Shown: positions 42,046 through 51,156, numbered from the stretch's first letter. The stretch is 64,000 nt of DNA from Pseudomonas veronii (GCF_001439695.1 NZ_JYLL01000007.1:124001-188000); one strand, 5' to 3'. Notes: generated from the letters alone by a model not told the origin. Numbers and translations: made by a program.

Positions 42046-42990
42046 TCAGCACCCGCTGATCGACCTGGACAGGAACACATCAGCCAACAGTTGATTGCGC
42101 GGCAGCCCTGCCAGGAACAGGCGCTTGGAGAACGCCTCGACGCTGGCCGGATGCCCGCAGAGCAAGGCCAGTGTTTGCCGGGAAACCAGCCGCAGTTGCG
42201 CCAAGGCCGGGGTCAACTGCGCCGCCGTCCACAGCTCCACCGTCAGGTTCGGATGGCGCTCGGCCAGCGCTGCCAGGGGCTCGGCCAAGTAGTGACCGCT
42301 GGCATCGTGGGCCAGGTGAATCACGCGGATCGCGCCTTGGTGGTCCTGGCGCAACGCCTCACGCAACACGCCCCACAACGGGCCCAGGCCGGTGCCGGAC
42401 GCCAACAGCCACAGCGGCCGGGTTTGCCAGTCGGGGTCGTACTGCAAAGCGCCGCCGCGCAGTTCGCCCAGGCGCAGATGGTCACCGACGCGCAACTGTC
42501 GAGCGGCATCGCTGAACGCGCCGGGCTGACGGCAGTCGAGATGAAACTCCAGGAACGGATCTTCCTCGGGCAGGCTGGCCAAGGAATACGGGCGCGCCAC
42601 CGGCCCCGCCCACAACACCAGATGCTGCCCGGCCCGGTAGCGCAGGCCGCGCTCCGGTTGCAGGCGCAGGCGCAGCACATGCGTGCTCAACCACTCCACG
42701 CCGACCACCGCGGCCGGCACGCCGTCACGGCTCGGGTCAAACGCTTCGACGTGCAGGTCCGCCACCACCCGGCACTGGCAGGCCAGGCGCCAGCCGCTCT
42801 CGCGTTGCGCCGGGCTGAGGGCGTCGGGCTGCTGATCTTCGACCTCGCCCCGGCAATGCACCAGGCACGCATGGCAACTGCCGGCGCGGCAACTGTAGGG
42901 CACGGCAACGCCGGCCTGGTTCAGGGCATCCAACAGGTTGCTGCCGGTGGAGACCGACCAGTGGCGTTCGCCGACGTACAGTTCAGGCAT
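42046..42990 (-). CDS. 2Fe-2S ferredoxin / NAD(P)H-flavin oxidoreductase
   Basis: 314-residue iron-sulfur flavoprotein reductase. Residues 1-85 form a plant-type [2Fe-2S] ferredoxin domain, with YSCRAGSCHACLVHC (CX4CX2C) and a fourth Cys in WRLACQC. Then come an FAD-binding barrel (GPVARPYSLASLPEED) and an NAD-binding domain (LWLLASGTGLGPLW). It transfers electrons from NAD(P)H to an unknown acceptor. The ATG at 42988-42990 gives the conserved start. It is divergent from the fumarase gene. Confidence 0.88.
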   Translation of the reverse strand: MPELYVGERHWSVSTGSNLLDALNQAGVAVPYSCRAGSCHACLVHCRGEVEDQQPDALSPAQRESGWRLACQCRVVADLHVEAFDPSRDGVPAAVVGVEWLSTHVLRLRLQPERGLRYRAGQHLVLWAGPVARPYSLASLPEEDPFLEFHLDCRQPGAFSDAARQLRVGDHLRLGELRGGALQYDPDWQTRPLWLLASGTGLGPLWGVLREALRQDHQGAIRVIHLAHDASGHYLAEPLAALAERHPNLTVELWTAAQLTPALAQLRLVSRQTLALLCGHPASVEAFSKRLFLAGLPRNQLLADVFLSRSISGC

Positions 42991-43130
42991 ACAAGGTCTC
43001 GGATCAAAAAAGCCTACACAGGGAATCACGCCCGGCAGAGTTTGACCATAGTCGGGTGTATCGGCCACCGTGCCGGGTTATACTGCCGCGCCTTTTTAGC
43101 GTCGCGCCAGCATCACTCGGCGTGCCTTGG

Positions 43131-43175
43131 AAAGGTGGTTTCAGCCGACCGATACACCCCACTGAAGCCACCTTT
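43131..43175 (+). other. Stem-loop in the fumarase leader
   Basis: AAAGGTGGTTTCAG (43131-43144) and CTGAAGCCACCTTT (43162-43175) form a 14-pair stem with one G-U wobble and a 17-base loop. It lies 32 bases before the fumarase ATG. No U-run follows, so a classic terminator is unlikely; a leader structure is possible. Confidence 0.6.
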
Positions 43176-43207
43176 ATTGAATGTTCCCTTATAGAGGAGC
43201 GCGACTC

Positions 43208-44731
43208 ATGACCGTGATCAAGCAAGACGACCTGATTCAGAGCGTTGCCGACGCCCTGCAATTCATTTCCTACTACCACCCCGTTGACTTCATCCAGGCA
43301 ATGCACGAAGCCTACCTGCGCGAAGAATCGCCGGCAGCCCGTGACTCCATCGCCCAGATCCTGATCAACTCGCGCATGTGTGCCACCGGCCACCGCCCGA
43401 TCTGCCAGGACACCGGTATCGTCACCGTGTTCGTGCGCGTAGGCATGGACGTGCGCTGGGACGGCGCCACCATGGGCCTGGACGACATGATCAACGAAGG
43501 CGTGCGTCGCGCCTACAACCTGCCGGAAAACGTCCTGCGTGCTTCGATCCTCGCCGACCCGGCGGGCGCGCGTAAAAACACCAAGGACAACACCCCGGCG
43601 GTGATCCACTACTCCATCGTCCCGGGTAACACCGTGGAAGTGGACGTGGCCGCCAAGGGCGGTGGTTCCGAGAACAAGTCGAAAATGGCCATGCTCAACC
43701 CGTCCGACTCGATCGTCGACTGGGTGCTCAAGACCGTTCCGACCATGGGCGCCGGCTGGTGCCCACCGGGCATGCTCGGCATCGGCATCGGCGGCACCGC
43801 CGAGAAAGCCGCCGTGATGGCCAAGGAAGTGTTGATGGAATCCATCGACATCCACGAGCTGAAAAAGCGTGGCCCTTCCAACCGTATCGAAGAGATGCGC
43901 CTGGAGCTGTTCGAGAAGGTCAACCAACTGGGCATCGGCGCCCAGGGCCTGGGTGGCCTGACCACCGTGCTCGACGTGAAGATCATGGATTACCCGACCC
44001 ACGCCGCCTCCCTGCCGGTGTGCATGATCCCCAACTGCGCCGCCACCCGTCACGCGCACTTCGTGCTCGACGGTTCGGGCCCGGCATCGCTGGAAGCGCC
44101 ACCGCTGGACGCCTACCCGGAAATCGTCTGGGAAGCCGGCCCGTCGGCCCGTCGCGTCAACCTCGACACCCTGACCCCGGAAGACGTGCAGAGCTGGAAG
44201 CCGGGCGAAACCGTGTTGCTCAACGGCAAGATGCTGACCGGTCGCGACGCGGCGCACAAGCGCATGGTCGAGATGCTGAACAGGGGCGAAACCCTGCCGG
44301 TGGACCTCAAGGGTCGCTTCATCTACTACGTCGGCCCGGTTGATCCGGTGCGCGACGAAGTGGTTGGCCCTGCCGGCCCGACCACCGCGACGCGGATGGA
44401 CAAGTTCACCCGTCAGATCCTCGAACAAACCGGCCTGCTGGGCATGATCGGCAAATCCGAGCGCGGCCCGACCGCCATCGAAGCGATCAAGGACTACAAG
44501 GCCGTGTACCTGATGGCCGTAGGCGGTGCTGCTTACCTGGTGGCGCAAGCCATCAAGAAGTCGCGCGTGGTGGCTTTCGCCGAACTGGGCATGGAAGCGA
44601 TCTACGAGTTCGAAGTGAAAGACATGCCGGTCACCGTTGCGGTGGACAGCAAAGGCGAATCCGTCCACATCACCGGTCCTGCCATCTGGCAGAAAAAGAT
44701 CAGTGAAAGCCTGGCGGTAGAAGTGCAGTAA
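43208..44731 (+). CDS. fumA: Class I fumarate hydratase
   Basis: 507-residue iron-sulfur fumarase of the tricarboxylic acid cycle. Motifs are TGHRPICQDTGIVTVFV with a cluster Cys, the FAKGGGSENKS-like stretch (AAKGGGSENKSKM), MIPNCAATRHAHFVLDGSGPA with another Cys, and TTATRMDKFTRQILEQTGLLGMIGKSERG with the substrate-binding region. GGAG lies about nine bases before the ATG at 43208; the reading frame begins nine codons earlier but those are not conserved. The class I enzyme is oxygen-labile, and pseudomonads also carry an iron-independent FumC. Confidence 0.94.
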   Translation: MTVIKQDDLIQSVADALQFISYYHPVDFIQAMHEAYLREESPAARDSIAQILINSRMCATGHRPICQDTGIVTVFVRVGMDVRWDGATMGLDDMINEGVRRAYNLPENVLRASILADPAGARKNTKDNTPAVIHYSIVPGNTVEVDVAAKGGGSENKSKMAMLNPSDSIVDWVLKTVPTMGAGWCPPGMLGIGIGGTAEKAAVMAKEVLMESIDIHELKKRGPSNRIEEMRLELFEKVNQLGIGAQGLGGLTTVLDVKIMDYPTHAASLPVCMIPNCAATRHAHFVLDGSGPASLEAPPLDAYPEIVWEAGPSARRVNLDTLTPEDVQSWKPGETVLLNGKMLTGRDAAHKRMVEMLNRGETLPVDLKGRFIYYVGPVDPVRDEVVGPAGPTTATRMDKFTRQILEQTGLLGMIGKSERGPTAIEAIKDYKAVYLMAVGGAAYLVAQAIKKSRVVAFAELGMEAIYEFEVKDMPVTVAVDSKGESVHITGPAIWQKKISESLAVEVQ

Positions 44732-44750
44732 GCGCTTCTTCGCACCGATA

Positions 44751-44787
44751 AAGGCGACTGCGGCTACACAGCCCAGTCGCCTTTTTT
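44751..44787 (+). terminator. Intrinsic terminator after the fumarase gene
   Basis: AAGGCGACTG / CAGTCGCCTT with a 17-base loop followed by TTTTTT, about 20 bases after the fumarase stop. Confidence 0.88.
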
Positions 44788-44836
44788 ATCGCGCATGCTA
44801 TGGTGCTCCCCCCTAATTGCAGCTGTTCATCTCCGT

Positions 44837-46603
44837 ATGATCGCGATCCCTCGCCCCCTGCGCCTGACCTTCTACTCCCTGTTGATCATCGCCGGTGCGG
44901 TGCTGGCCGCTGCCTTGGCCACCCGCCACGCTGAACGCCAGGCCCTGGTGGACGATGCCGCCCGTGCCAATCAGCAATTAGCGCTGTACGCCAACTCGCT
45001 GCACACCCTGATCGAACGCTACCGCGCCCTGCCCGCCGTGCTGGCACTGGATTCGGAAATGATCAGCGCGTTGAAAGGCCCGCTGGATGCCGCGACCCAG
45101 GACCTGCTCAACCGTAAACTGGAACGTATCAACAACGCCGCGCAGTCCTCCACATTGGAACTGATGGACCGCACCGGCCTGGCCGTGGCCGCGAGCAACT
45201 GGAAGCTGCCGAGCAGTTACGTCGGGCACAATTATGCGTTCCGGCCTTATTTCAGGCAGACCCTGAGCCAGGGCACCGGGCGCTTTTATGCGGTCGGGGT
45301 GACCACCGGCGTGCCGGGGTATTTCCTATCCAGCGCGGTGCTCGATGAACACGAGCAGTTCCTCGGCGCGATGGTGGTCAAACTGGAGTTCCCCGAACTC
45401 GAGCGCGAATGGGCCCAGGGCAACGACCTACTGCTGGTCAGCGATGCACGCGGCATTGTGTTTATCGCCAACCAGCCGGGCTGGCGTTATCGCAACCTGC
45501 GCCCGCTGTCGGCCAGCGACCTCGCCGAACTCACGGCCACCCGCCAGTACGACAAGAAACAGCTGCAATCGCTGGAGACCCAGACCCTGCAACGTTTCGA
45601 CGAAAACAGCCACCTGATGCGCGTCAACGGCCCCGACGGCAACGCCCGGTACATCTGGGAATCCCTGCCGCTGAAGGGCGAAGGCTGGACCTTGCACCTG
45701 CTGCGCAAACCCCAGTTCGCCTTCGAAGACCAACGCAACGCCGGCCTCGCCGCCGCCGGTTCATGGCTGGCGCTGGTGTTCCTGGTGCTGTTCCTGACCC
45801 AGCGCTGGCGCCTGGCCCGCATGCGCCAGCGCAGCCGCGAAGAGCTCGAACAGCTTGTCGAGGAGCGCACCCAGGCCCTGCGCACGGCCCAGGATGGTTT
45901 GGTGCAATCGGCCAAGCTGGCGGCGCTGGGGCAGATGTCTGCCGCACTCGCCCATGAAATCAACCAGCCGCTGACCGCACAGCGCATGCAATTGGCGACC
46001 CTGCGCCTGCTGCTCGACCATGGCCGCGTGGAAGATGCCTACAAGGCGCTCACACCACTGGACGACATGCTCACCCGCATGGCCGCGCTGACCGGCCACC
46101 TCAAGACCTTCGCCCGCAAAAGCCCCAGCGGCCTGCGCGAGCGCCTGGACCTTGCCAGTGTGGTCGACCAGGCCCTGCAACTGCTCGACGCACGCCTGCG
46201 CGATGAAGGCATCGGCACCGTGCTGGACCTGACCCGCCCCGCCTGGGTCCGTGGCGACGCGATCCGCCTGGAACAGGTACTGATCAACCTGTTGCGCAAT
46301 GCCCTCGACGCCATGGCCAACAAGCCGCGCAAACGCCTGGAAATCCGCCTGCACGCCGATGAGCAACTGTGGCAACTGACCGTCAGCGACAGCGGCGGCG
46401 GCATCGCCGAAGAACACCTGAACAGCGTGTTCGACCCGTTCTTCACCACCAAGCCCGTGGGTGATGGACTCGGCTTGGGGCTGGCGGTGTCCTACGCTAT
46501 CGTGCATGAACTGGGTGGACGCCTGTGCGTCGCTAACCGTGGCGACGGCGCGGTGTTTACCCTGACCCTGCCTATCGCGCTGGAGACGCCGGAGCTATGT
46601 TGA
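44837..46603 (+). CDS. DctB/MifS-like sensor histidine kinase
   Basis: 588-residue kinase with a DctB-type layout: helix 1 (about 8-28), a dCache-type periplasmic sensor (YRALPAVLALDSEM, GHNYAFRPYFRQTLSQGTGRFYAVGVTTGVPGYFLS), helix 2 (about 308-326), a coiled coil, then H-box AALAHEINQPL with His373 and an ATPase domain (NLLRNALDAM, DSGGGI, GLGLGLAVS). Its end overlaps the next gene by seven bases. DctB sensors detect C4-dicarboxylates; the Pseudomonas relative MifS, with MifR, responds to alpha-ketoglutarate. The downstream transporter supports a similar dicarboxylate role. Confidence 0.88.
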   Translation: MIAIPRPLRLTFYSLLIIAGAVLAAALATRHAERQALVDDAARANQQLALYANSLHTLIERYRALPAVLALDSEMISALKGPLDAATQDLLNRKLERINNAAQSSTLELMDRTGLAVAASNWKLPSSYVGHNYAFRPYFRQTLSQGTGRFYAVGVTTGVPGYFLSSAVLDEHEQFLGAMVVKLEFPELEREWAQGNDLLLVSDARGIVFIANQPGWRYRNLRPLSASDLAELTATRQYDKKQLQSLETQTLQRFDENSHLMRVNGPDGNARYIWESLPLKGEGWTLHLLRKPQFAFEDQRNAGLAAAGSWLALVFLVLFLTQRWRLARMRQRSREELEQLVEERTQALRTAQDGLVQSAKLAALGQMSAALAHEINQPLTAQRMQLATLRLLLDHGRVEDAYKALTPLDDMLTRMAALTGHLKTFARKSPSGLRERLDLASVVDQALQLLDARLRDEGIGTVLDLTRPAWVRGDAIRLEQVLINLLRNALDAMANKPRKRLEIRLHADEQLWQLTVSDSGGGIAEEHLNSVFDPFFTTKPVGDGLGLGLAVSYAIVHELGGRLCVANRGDGAVFTLTLPIALETPELC

Positions 46604-47922
46604 ATGCGGTGATTGTGGTCGATGACGAAGCCAGCATTCGCACAGCCGTTGAGCAATGGTTGAGCCTGTCGGGATTTGACGTGCAATTGTTCAGTCGCGC
46701 CGAGGCCTGCCTGGCGCAACTGCCCAAGGACTTTCCCGGGGTGGTGTTGAGCGACGTGCGTATGCCCGGCCTCAGCGGCCTGGAACTGCTGGCCGAAGTG
46801 CGGCGGCGCGACGCCGACTTACCGGTGATCCTGCTGACCGGCCATGGCGATGTGCCGATGGCCGTCGAGGCCATGCGCGACGGGGCCTACGACTTCCTGG
46901 AAAAACCCTTCAGCCCCGAAGCCCTGCTCAACAGCCTGCGTCGCGCCCTCGATAAACGTGGGCTGATCCTGGAAAACCGCCGCCTGCATCAACAAGCCGA
47001 TCATCGGACGCAACTGGAAAACAGCCTGCTGGGCGTGTCCCGCAGCATGCAGAACCTGCGCCGCCAGGTGCTCGACCTGGCGACGCTACCGGTCAATGTG
47101 CTGATCCGCGGCGAGACCGGCAGCGGCAAGGAACTGGTCGCCCGCTGCCTGCACGACTTCGGCCCGCGGGCGAAGAAAGCCTTTGTCGCGCTCAATTGCG
47201 CGGCAATCCCCGAGCAGCTGTTTGAAGCCGAGCTGTTCGGCCACGAGAGCGGCGCGTTTACGGGGGCTCAGGGTAAGCGTATTGGCAAGCTGGAATACGC
47301 CCACGGCGGCACGCTGTTTCTGGATGAAATCGAAAGCATGCCCCTGGCCCAGCAAGTCAAATTGCTGCGGGTGTTGCAGGAGCAGAAGTTAGAGCGCCTG
47401 GGCTCCAATCAGAGCATCCACGTCGATCTGCGCATCATCGCTGCGACCAAACCGGACCTGTTGGAAGAAGCCCGCGCCGGACGTTTTCGCGAAGACCTGG
47501 CCTATCGGCTGAACGTCGCACAACTGCGCCTGCCGCCCCTGCGCGAGCGCCGTGAAGATATACCGCTGCTGTTCGATCACTTTGCGCAAAGCGCCGCCGA
47601 ACGCCTGGGCCGCAGCGTTGAACCGCTGAGTGGCGCGCAACTGGGGCGCCTGCTCAGCCATGACTGGCCGGGCAACGTGCGCGAACTGGCCAACGTCGCC
47701 GAACGCCAGGTGCTGGGGCTGGGCGAACCGGAGCCCGAAGGCATCGAGGCCGGGCAATCATTGGCGGCGCAACAAGAAGCCTTCGAGGCCCACTGCCTGA
47801 AAGCCGCACTGACCCGACACAAAGGCGATATCAAGGCGGTACTGGCCGAGCTGCAACTGCCCCGGCGCACCTTCAACGAGAAAATGCAGCGGCATGGGTT
47901 GGTGCGCGAGATGTTTCTCTAG
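46597..47922 (+). CDS. Sigma-54-dependent response regulator (DctD/MifR-like)
   Basis: 441-residue NtrC-type regulator. The receiver domain has phospho-acceptor Asp53 (VVLSDVRMPGLSG). The AAA+ domain has Walker A GETGSGKE (about residue 172), the sigma-54 contact loop GAFTGA (about 219) and Walker B GGTLFLDEIESMP; the C-terminus ends in a Fis-type helix-turn-helix (GDIKAVLAELQLPRRTFNEKMQRHG). The ATG overlaps the kinase gene. The adjacent transporter has a -24/-12 promoter and paired upstream sites, as expected for its target. Confidence 0.93.
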   Translation: MLNAVIVVDDEASIRTAVEQWLSLSGFDVQLFSRAEACLAQLPKDFPGVVLSDVRMPGLSGLELLAEVRRRDADLPVILLTGHGDVPMAVEAMRDGAYDFLEKPFSPEALLNSLRRALDKRGLILENRRLHQQADHRTQLENSLLGVSRSMQNLRRQVLDLATLPVNVLIRGETGSGKELVARCLHDFGPRAKKAFVALNCAAIPEQLFEAELFGHESGAFTGAQGKRIGKLEYAHGGTLFLDEIESMPLAQQVKLLRVLQEQKLERLGSNQSIHVDLRIIAATKPDLLEEARAGRFREDLAYRLNVAQLRLPPLRERREDIPLLFDHFAQSAAERLGRSVEPLSGAQLGRLLSHDWPGNVRELANVAERQVLGLGEPEPEGIEAGQSLAAQQEAFEAHCLKAALTRHKGDIKAVLAELQLPRRTFNEKMQRHGLVREMFL

Positions 47923-47969
47923 GGCGTTCTTTGTGGTGTTTTCAAAGACGCCATCGCAGGCACGTCATA

Positions 47970-48018
47970 AGCGGATTTCCGCTCACCCACCCCAGAACCA
48001 TCGGCGGCTTTCCGCTCA
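47970..48018 (+). promoter_or_regulatory. Paired upstream activator sites
   Basis: Two copies of a 16-base element share 14 positions: AGCGGATTTCCGCTCA (47970-47985) and GGCGGCTTTCCGCTCA (48003-48018). Each contains a GCGG..CCGC dyad and their centres are 33 bases apart, about three helical turns. They lie roughly 75-110 bases before the expected transcription start and are probable binding sites for the adjacent NtrC-type regulator. Confidence 0.65.
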
Positions 48019-48059
48019 AAAAAAGCTGCAAACCCTTCTAGATCGGGCCTTCCCCCACC

Positions 48060-48076
48060 TGGCACAGCTCCTGCTA
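48060..48076 (+). promoter_or_regulatory. Sigma-54 (-24/-12) promoter of the transporter gene
   Basis: TGGCACAGCTCCTGCTA has the invariant GG and GC separated by ten bases and matches TGGCAC at -24. It begins 79 bases before the ATG of the MFS transporter and follows a sigma-54 regulator gene. Confidence 0.75.
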
Positions 48077-48138
48077 TAGCCCCAGTCAGGCTGTGCTCAG
48101 GCACGCTCCATAAAAACAACTATCTGAAGGTTCCTTCA

Positions 48139-49458
48139 ATGGATAACTCCAATACTTTGCCTCTGGGGTCGGCGGCTGCGCCGGCGAAAGAACGCACCAC
48201 CACCAGCCGCATCAAATCGATCTTCAGCGGATCGGTCGGCAACATGGTCGAGTGGTACGACTGGTACGTCTACGCGGCGTTCTCGCTGTACTTCGCCAAA
48301 GCCTTCTTCCCGAAAGGCGACACCACCGCCCAACTGCTCAACACCGCTGCGATCTTCGCCGTGGGCTTCCTGATGCGCCCGATCGGCGGCTGGCTGATGG
48401 GCCTGTATGCCGACCGTGCCGGTCGCAAGGCCGCGTTGATGGCCTCGGTGCTGCTGATGTGCTTCGGCTCGCTGATCATCGCCCTGAGCCCGGGTTATGA
48501 AACCATCGGCGTCGGCGCACCGATCCTGCTGGTGTTCGCCCGTCTGCTGCAAGGCTTGTCGGTGGGTGGCGAATACGGCACCTCGGCCACTTACCTGAGT
48601 GAAATGGCGACCAAGGAGCGTCGCGGTTTCTTCTCCAGCTTCCAGTACGTGACCCTGATCTCCGGCCAGCTCATAGCCCTGGCGGTGCTGATCGTGCTGC
48701 AACAAGTGCTCACCACCGAGCAACTATACGATTGGGGCTGGCGTATCCCGTTCGCCATCGGCGCCCTGTGTGCAGTGGTCGCGCTGTACCTGCGTCGCGG
48801 CATGGAAGAAACCGAGTCGTTCACCAAGAAGGAAAAAGCCAAGGAAAGCGCAATGCGTACCTTGATGCGCCACCCCAAGGAACTGATGACCGTGGTCGGC
48901 CTGACCATGGGCGGCACCTTGGCCTTCTACACCTACACCACCTACATGCAGAAGTACCTGGTGAACACCGTCGGCATGAGCATTTCCGACTCCACCACCA
49001 TCTCGGCGGCGACGCTGTTTCTGTTCATGTGCCTGCAACCCCTGGTCGGCGCGCTGTCGGACAAAGTCGGCCGCCGTCCGATCCTGATCGCCTTCGGCAT
49101 CCTCGGCACGCTGTTCACCGTGCCGATCCTGACCACCTTGCACACCATCCAGACCTGGTGGGGCGCGTTCTTCCTGATCATGGCGGCGCTGATCATCGTC
49201 AGCGGCTACACCTCGATCAACGCGGTGGTGAAGGCTGAGCTGTTCCCCACCGAAATCCGCGCGCTGGGCGTGGGCCTGCCGTATGCGCTGACCGTATCGA
49301 TCTTCGGCGGCACCGCTGAATACATCGCGCTGTGGTTCAAGAGCATCGGCATGGAAACCGGCTACTACTGGTACGTGACCGCATGTATCGCGGTGTCGTT
49401 GGTGGTCTACGTGACCATGAAAGACACCCGCAAGCACTCGCGGATCACCACGAACTAA
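48139..49458 (+). CDS. MFS transporter, metabolite:H+ symporter family (KgtP-like)
   Basis: 439-residue transporter with 12 predicted helices. The N-terminus SGSVGNMVEWYDWYVYAAFSLYFAKAFFP and the LMGLYADRAGRKAAL loop are typical of the MHS family containing alpha-ketoglutarate permease KgtP, PcaT and ProP. GEYGTSATYLSEMATKERRGFFSSFQ is the conserved loop of that family. Location next to a DctB/DctD-type pair suggests alpha-ketoglutarate or another dicarboxylate as substrate. GAAGG lies about eight bases before the ATG. Confidence 0.9.
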   Translation: MDNSNTLPLGSAAAPAKERTTTSRIKSIFSGSVGNMVEWYDWYVYAAFSLYFAKAFFPKGDTTAQLLNTAAIFAVGFLMRPIGGWLMGLYADRAGRKAALMASVLLMCFGSLIIALSPGYETIGVGAPILLVFARLLQGLSVGGEYGTSATYLSEMATKERRGFFSSFQYVTLISGQLIALAVLIVLQQVLTTEQLYDWGWRIPFAIGALCAVVALYLRRGMEETESFTKKEKAKESAMRTLMRHPKELMTVVGLTMGGTLAFYTYTTYMQKYLVNTVGMSISDSTTISAATLFLFMCLQPLVGALSDKVGRRPILIAFGILGTLFTVPILTTLHTIQTWWGAFFLIMAALIIVSGYTSINAVVKAELFPTEIRALGVGLPYALTVSIFGGTAEYIALWFKSIGMETGYYWYVTACIAVSLVVYVTMKDTRKHSRITTN

Positions 49459-49476
49459 CCGCTGAACGCAGTCACG

Positions 49477-49569
49477 AATGTGGGAGGGGGCTTGCTCCCG
49501 ATCGCGGTGTATCAGTCAACTTGTCTCAAGCTGACCCACCGCCATCGGGAGCAAGCCCCCTCTCACATG
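49477..49569. repeat. REPIN-type inverted repeat
   Basis: Arms AATGTGGGAGGGGGCTTGCT.. from 49477 and the complementary ..CCCCCTCTCACAT ending near 49569 flank a 30-base spacer. It belongs to the same sequence group as the elements at 3254 and 51177 and occupies the convergent gap between the transporter and a membrane protein gene. Confidence 0.85.
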
Positions 49570-49574
49570 TGGAA

Positions 49575-50330
49575 TCAGGACAACTCTGCCACTTCGCGCC
49601 GCACATAGCGCCGCTGCGCATACGACGCCCCGATAATCATCACCACCAGCACCGCCGCCAACACCGCCGACGAACCGATGGTGCCGAAGTCCAGCCCGCC
49701 CTTGGCATGGGGCTTGGTCAGGAAGTCGCCCAGGGTCGCACCAAACGGCCGGGTCAACACGAACGCCACCCAGAACAGCAACACCGACGAGATCCGTGTG
49801 AAGTACTTGAGCGCCACCACCACTGCGATGGTCGAGCCGATCAACAACGCGCCACCAGCGAAGCCGAGCCCGGAATCGTCGGCAAGGAAGTCGCCGAGGG
49901 CGGTGCCCAAGGTGTTGGAGAACAGGATCGCCATCCAGTAGAACAACTCGCCGCGAAAGGTCTGCACCTTGTTCACGTTCAGCGAATCACCGCTGAGGTG
50001 CCATAACGCGAAGATGATCATCAGGATCACGATCAGGATCATCGACCCCGTGGCGTAGCCCAGGCCGAGGCTGCGGTCCATGAAGTCGGACATGGTGGTG
50101 CCGGCGGTGCTGGTGGACAGGATCACGATCCAGTACAGCACCGGGTTGTAGGCTTTCGACCAGAGTTGCGTCACCAGGGTGACCAGGAACACGCTGATCA
50201 GGATCATCGAGCTGATGGCGTAACCGACGTTAAGGGTCATCGACAGCAAATCCCCGGCGGTTTCGCCCAGGGTGGTTGCGCAGATTTTCATGACCCAGAA
50301 CGCCAGGGTGATCTGAGGAAGTTTGTTCAT
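49575..50330 (-). CDS. COG4705-type integral membrane protein with four internal repeats
   Basis: 251-residue all-membrane protein. Four tandem repeats of 55-65 residues (about 11-63, 64-127, 128-181, 182-245) each contain two predicted helices and a motif such as LGETAGDLL, AGTTMSDFM, LGTALGDFL and GATLGDFL, the first three followed by GYA or GFA and a hydrophobic helix. The family is described only as uncharacterised membrane-anchored proteins, and I cannot assign a substrate. The start is the ATG at 50328-50330; a GGAG 13-16 bases upstream is distant. A long upstream frame extension is not conserved-looking. Confidence 0.82.
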   Translation of the reverse strand: MNKLPQITLAFWVMKICATTLGETAGDLLSMTLNVGYAISSMILISVFLVTLVTQLWSKAYNPVLYWIVILSTSTAGTTMSDFMDRSLGLGYATGSMILIVILMIIFALWHLSGDSLNVNKVQTFRGELFYWMAILFSNTLGTALGDFLADDSGLGFAGGALLIGSTIAVVVALKYFTRISSVLLFWVAFVLTRPFGATLGDFLTKPHAKGGLDFGTIGSSAVLAAVLVVMIIGASYAQRRYVRREVAELS

Positions 50331-50523
50331 GCAGTGGAAGGCTCCGAAGCTCAATCTATCAATGGGCCGACTTATAGGGGGTGTCGACCGCGCGCGCAGA
50401 CTGAACGGGACGCTGTGAAAAATAGGTGGGCGCTGAATGAAAATTCCATAGGGTCGATGGAAATTCGCCGCCATGGCTTGCACTATGACGGCCTCCCAGA
50501 GAAGCGCAGCAGGAACCCCAGCC

Positions 50524-51156
50524 ATGTCTGACGACAGCTACTACTACGAACCCGCCAAGGGCCACGGCCTGCCCCATGACCCGTTCAACGCCATCGTCGG
50601 CCCGCGACCGATCGGTTGGATTTCGTCCCACGACAGTGAGGGCCACCTGAACCTGGCGCCCTACAGTTTCTTCAATGCGTTCAACTACATTCCGCCGATC
50701 ATCGGGTTTTCCAGTGTCGGGCGCAAAGACAGCCTGAACAACATCGAACAGACCGGCGAGTTTGTGTGGAACCTGGCCACCCGTCCGTTGGCCGAGCAGA
50801 TGAACCAGAGCTGTGCCGCCGTGCCGCCGCAGGTGAATGAGTTCGAGTTGTCCGGCCTGACGCCGGTGGCCTCGAAGATCGTCGGCGTGCCGCGGGTGGG
50901 CGAGAGCCCGGTGGCGTTCGAGTGCAAAGTCACGCAGATCATTCAGCTGCAGCGCGCCGACCATGTGCTGGTACCCAGCTGGCTGGTGCTGGGCGAGGTG
51001 GTCGCGGTGCATATTGCCAAGTGGCTGCTCAAGGATGGGATCTACGACACCGCCGCCGCCGAGCCGATCCTGCGTGGCGGCGGCCCGGCGGATTACTTCC
51101 AACTGGGCCCCGAGGCGCTGTTCAAAATGTATCGCCCAGGCGTCACCCAAGCCTGA
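50524..51156 (+). CDS. Flavin reductase-like (FMN-binding split barrel) protein
   Basis: 210-residue protein of the flavin reductase-like domain family. The conserved segment PFNAIVGPRPIGWISSHDSEGHLNLAPYSFFNAF is the FMN-binding split-barrel signature, and GVPRVGESPVAFECKV is also typical. The family includes small reductases and proteins of unknown activity, so a partner oxygenase is not implied. The ATG at 50524 has an AGGA upstream; the earlier in-frame codons are rejected. Confidence 0.88.
   Translation: MSDDSYYYEPAKGHGLPHDPFNAIVGPRPIGWISSHDSEGHLNLAPYSFFNAFNYIPPIIGFSSVGRKDSLNNIEQTGEFVWNLATRPLAEQMNQSCAAVPPQVNEFELSGLTPVASKIVGVPRVGESPVAFECKVTQIIQLQRADHVLVPSWLVLGEVVAVHIAKWLLKDGIYDTAAAEPILRGGGPADYFQLGPEALFKMYRPGVTQA

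Noticed and set aside
43004..44668. A 554-codon minus-strand frame opposite the fumarase gene
   Set aside because: Antisense shadow; the fumarase frame carries all conserved motifs.
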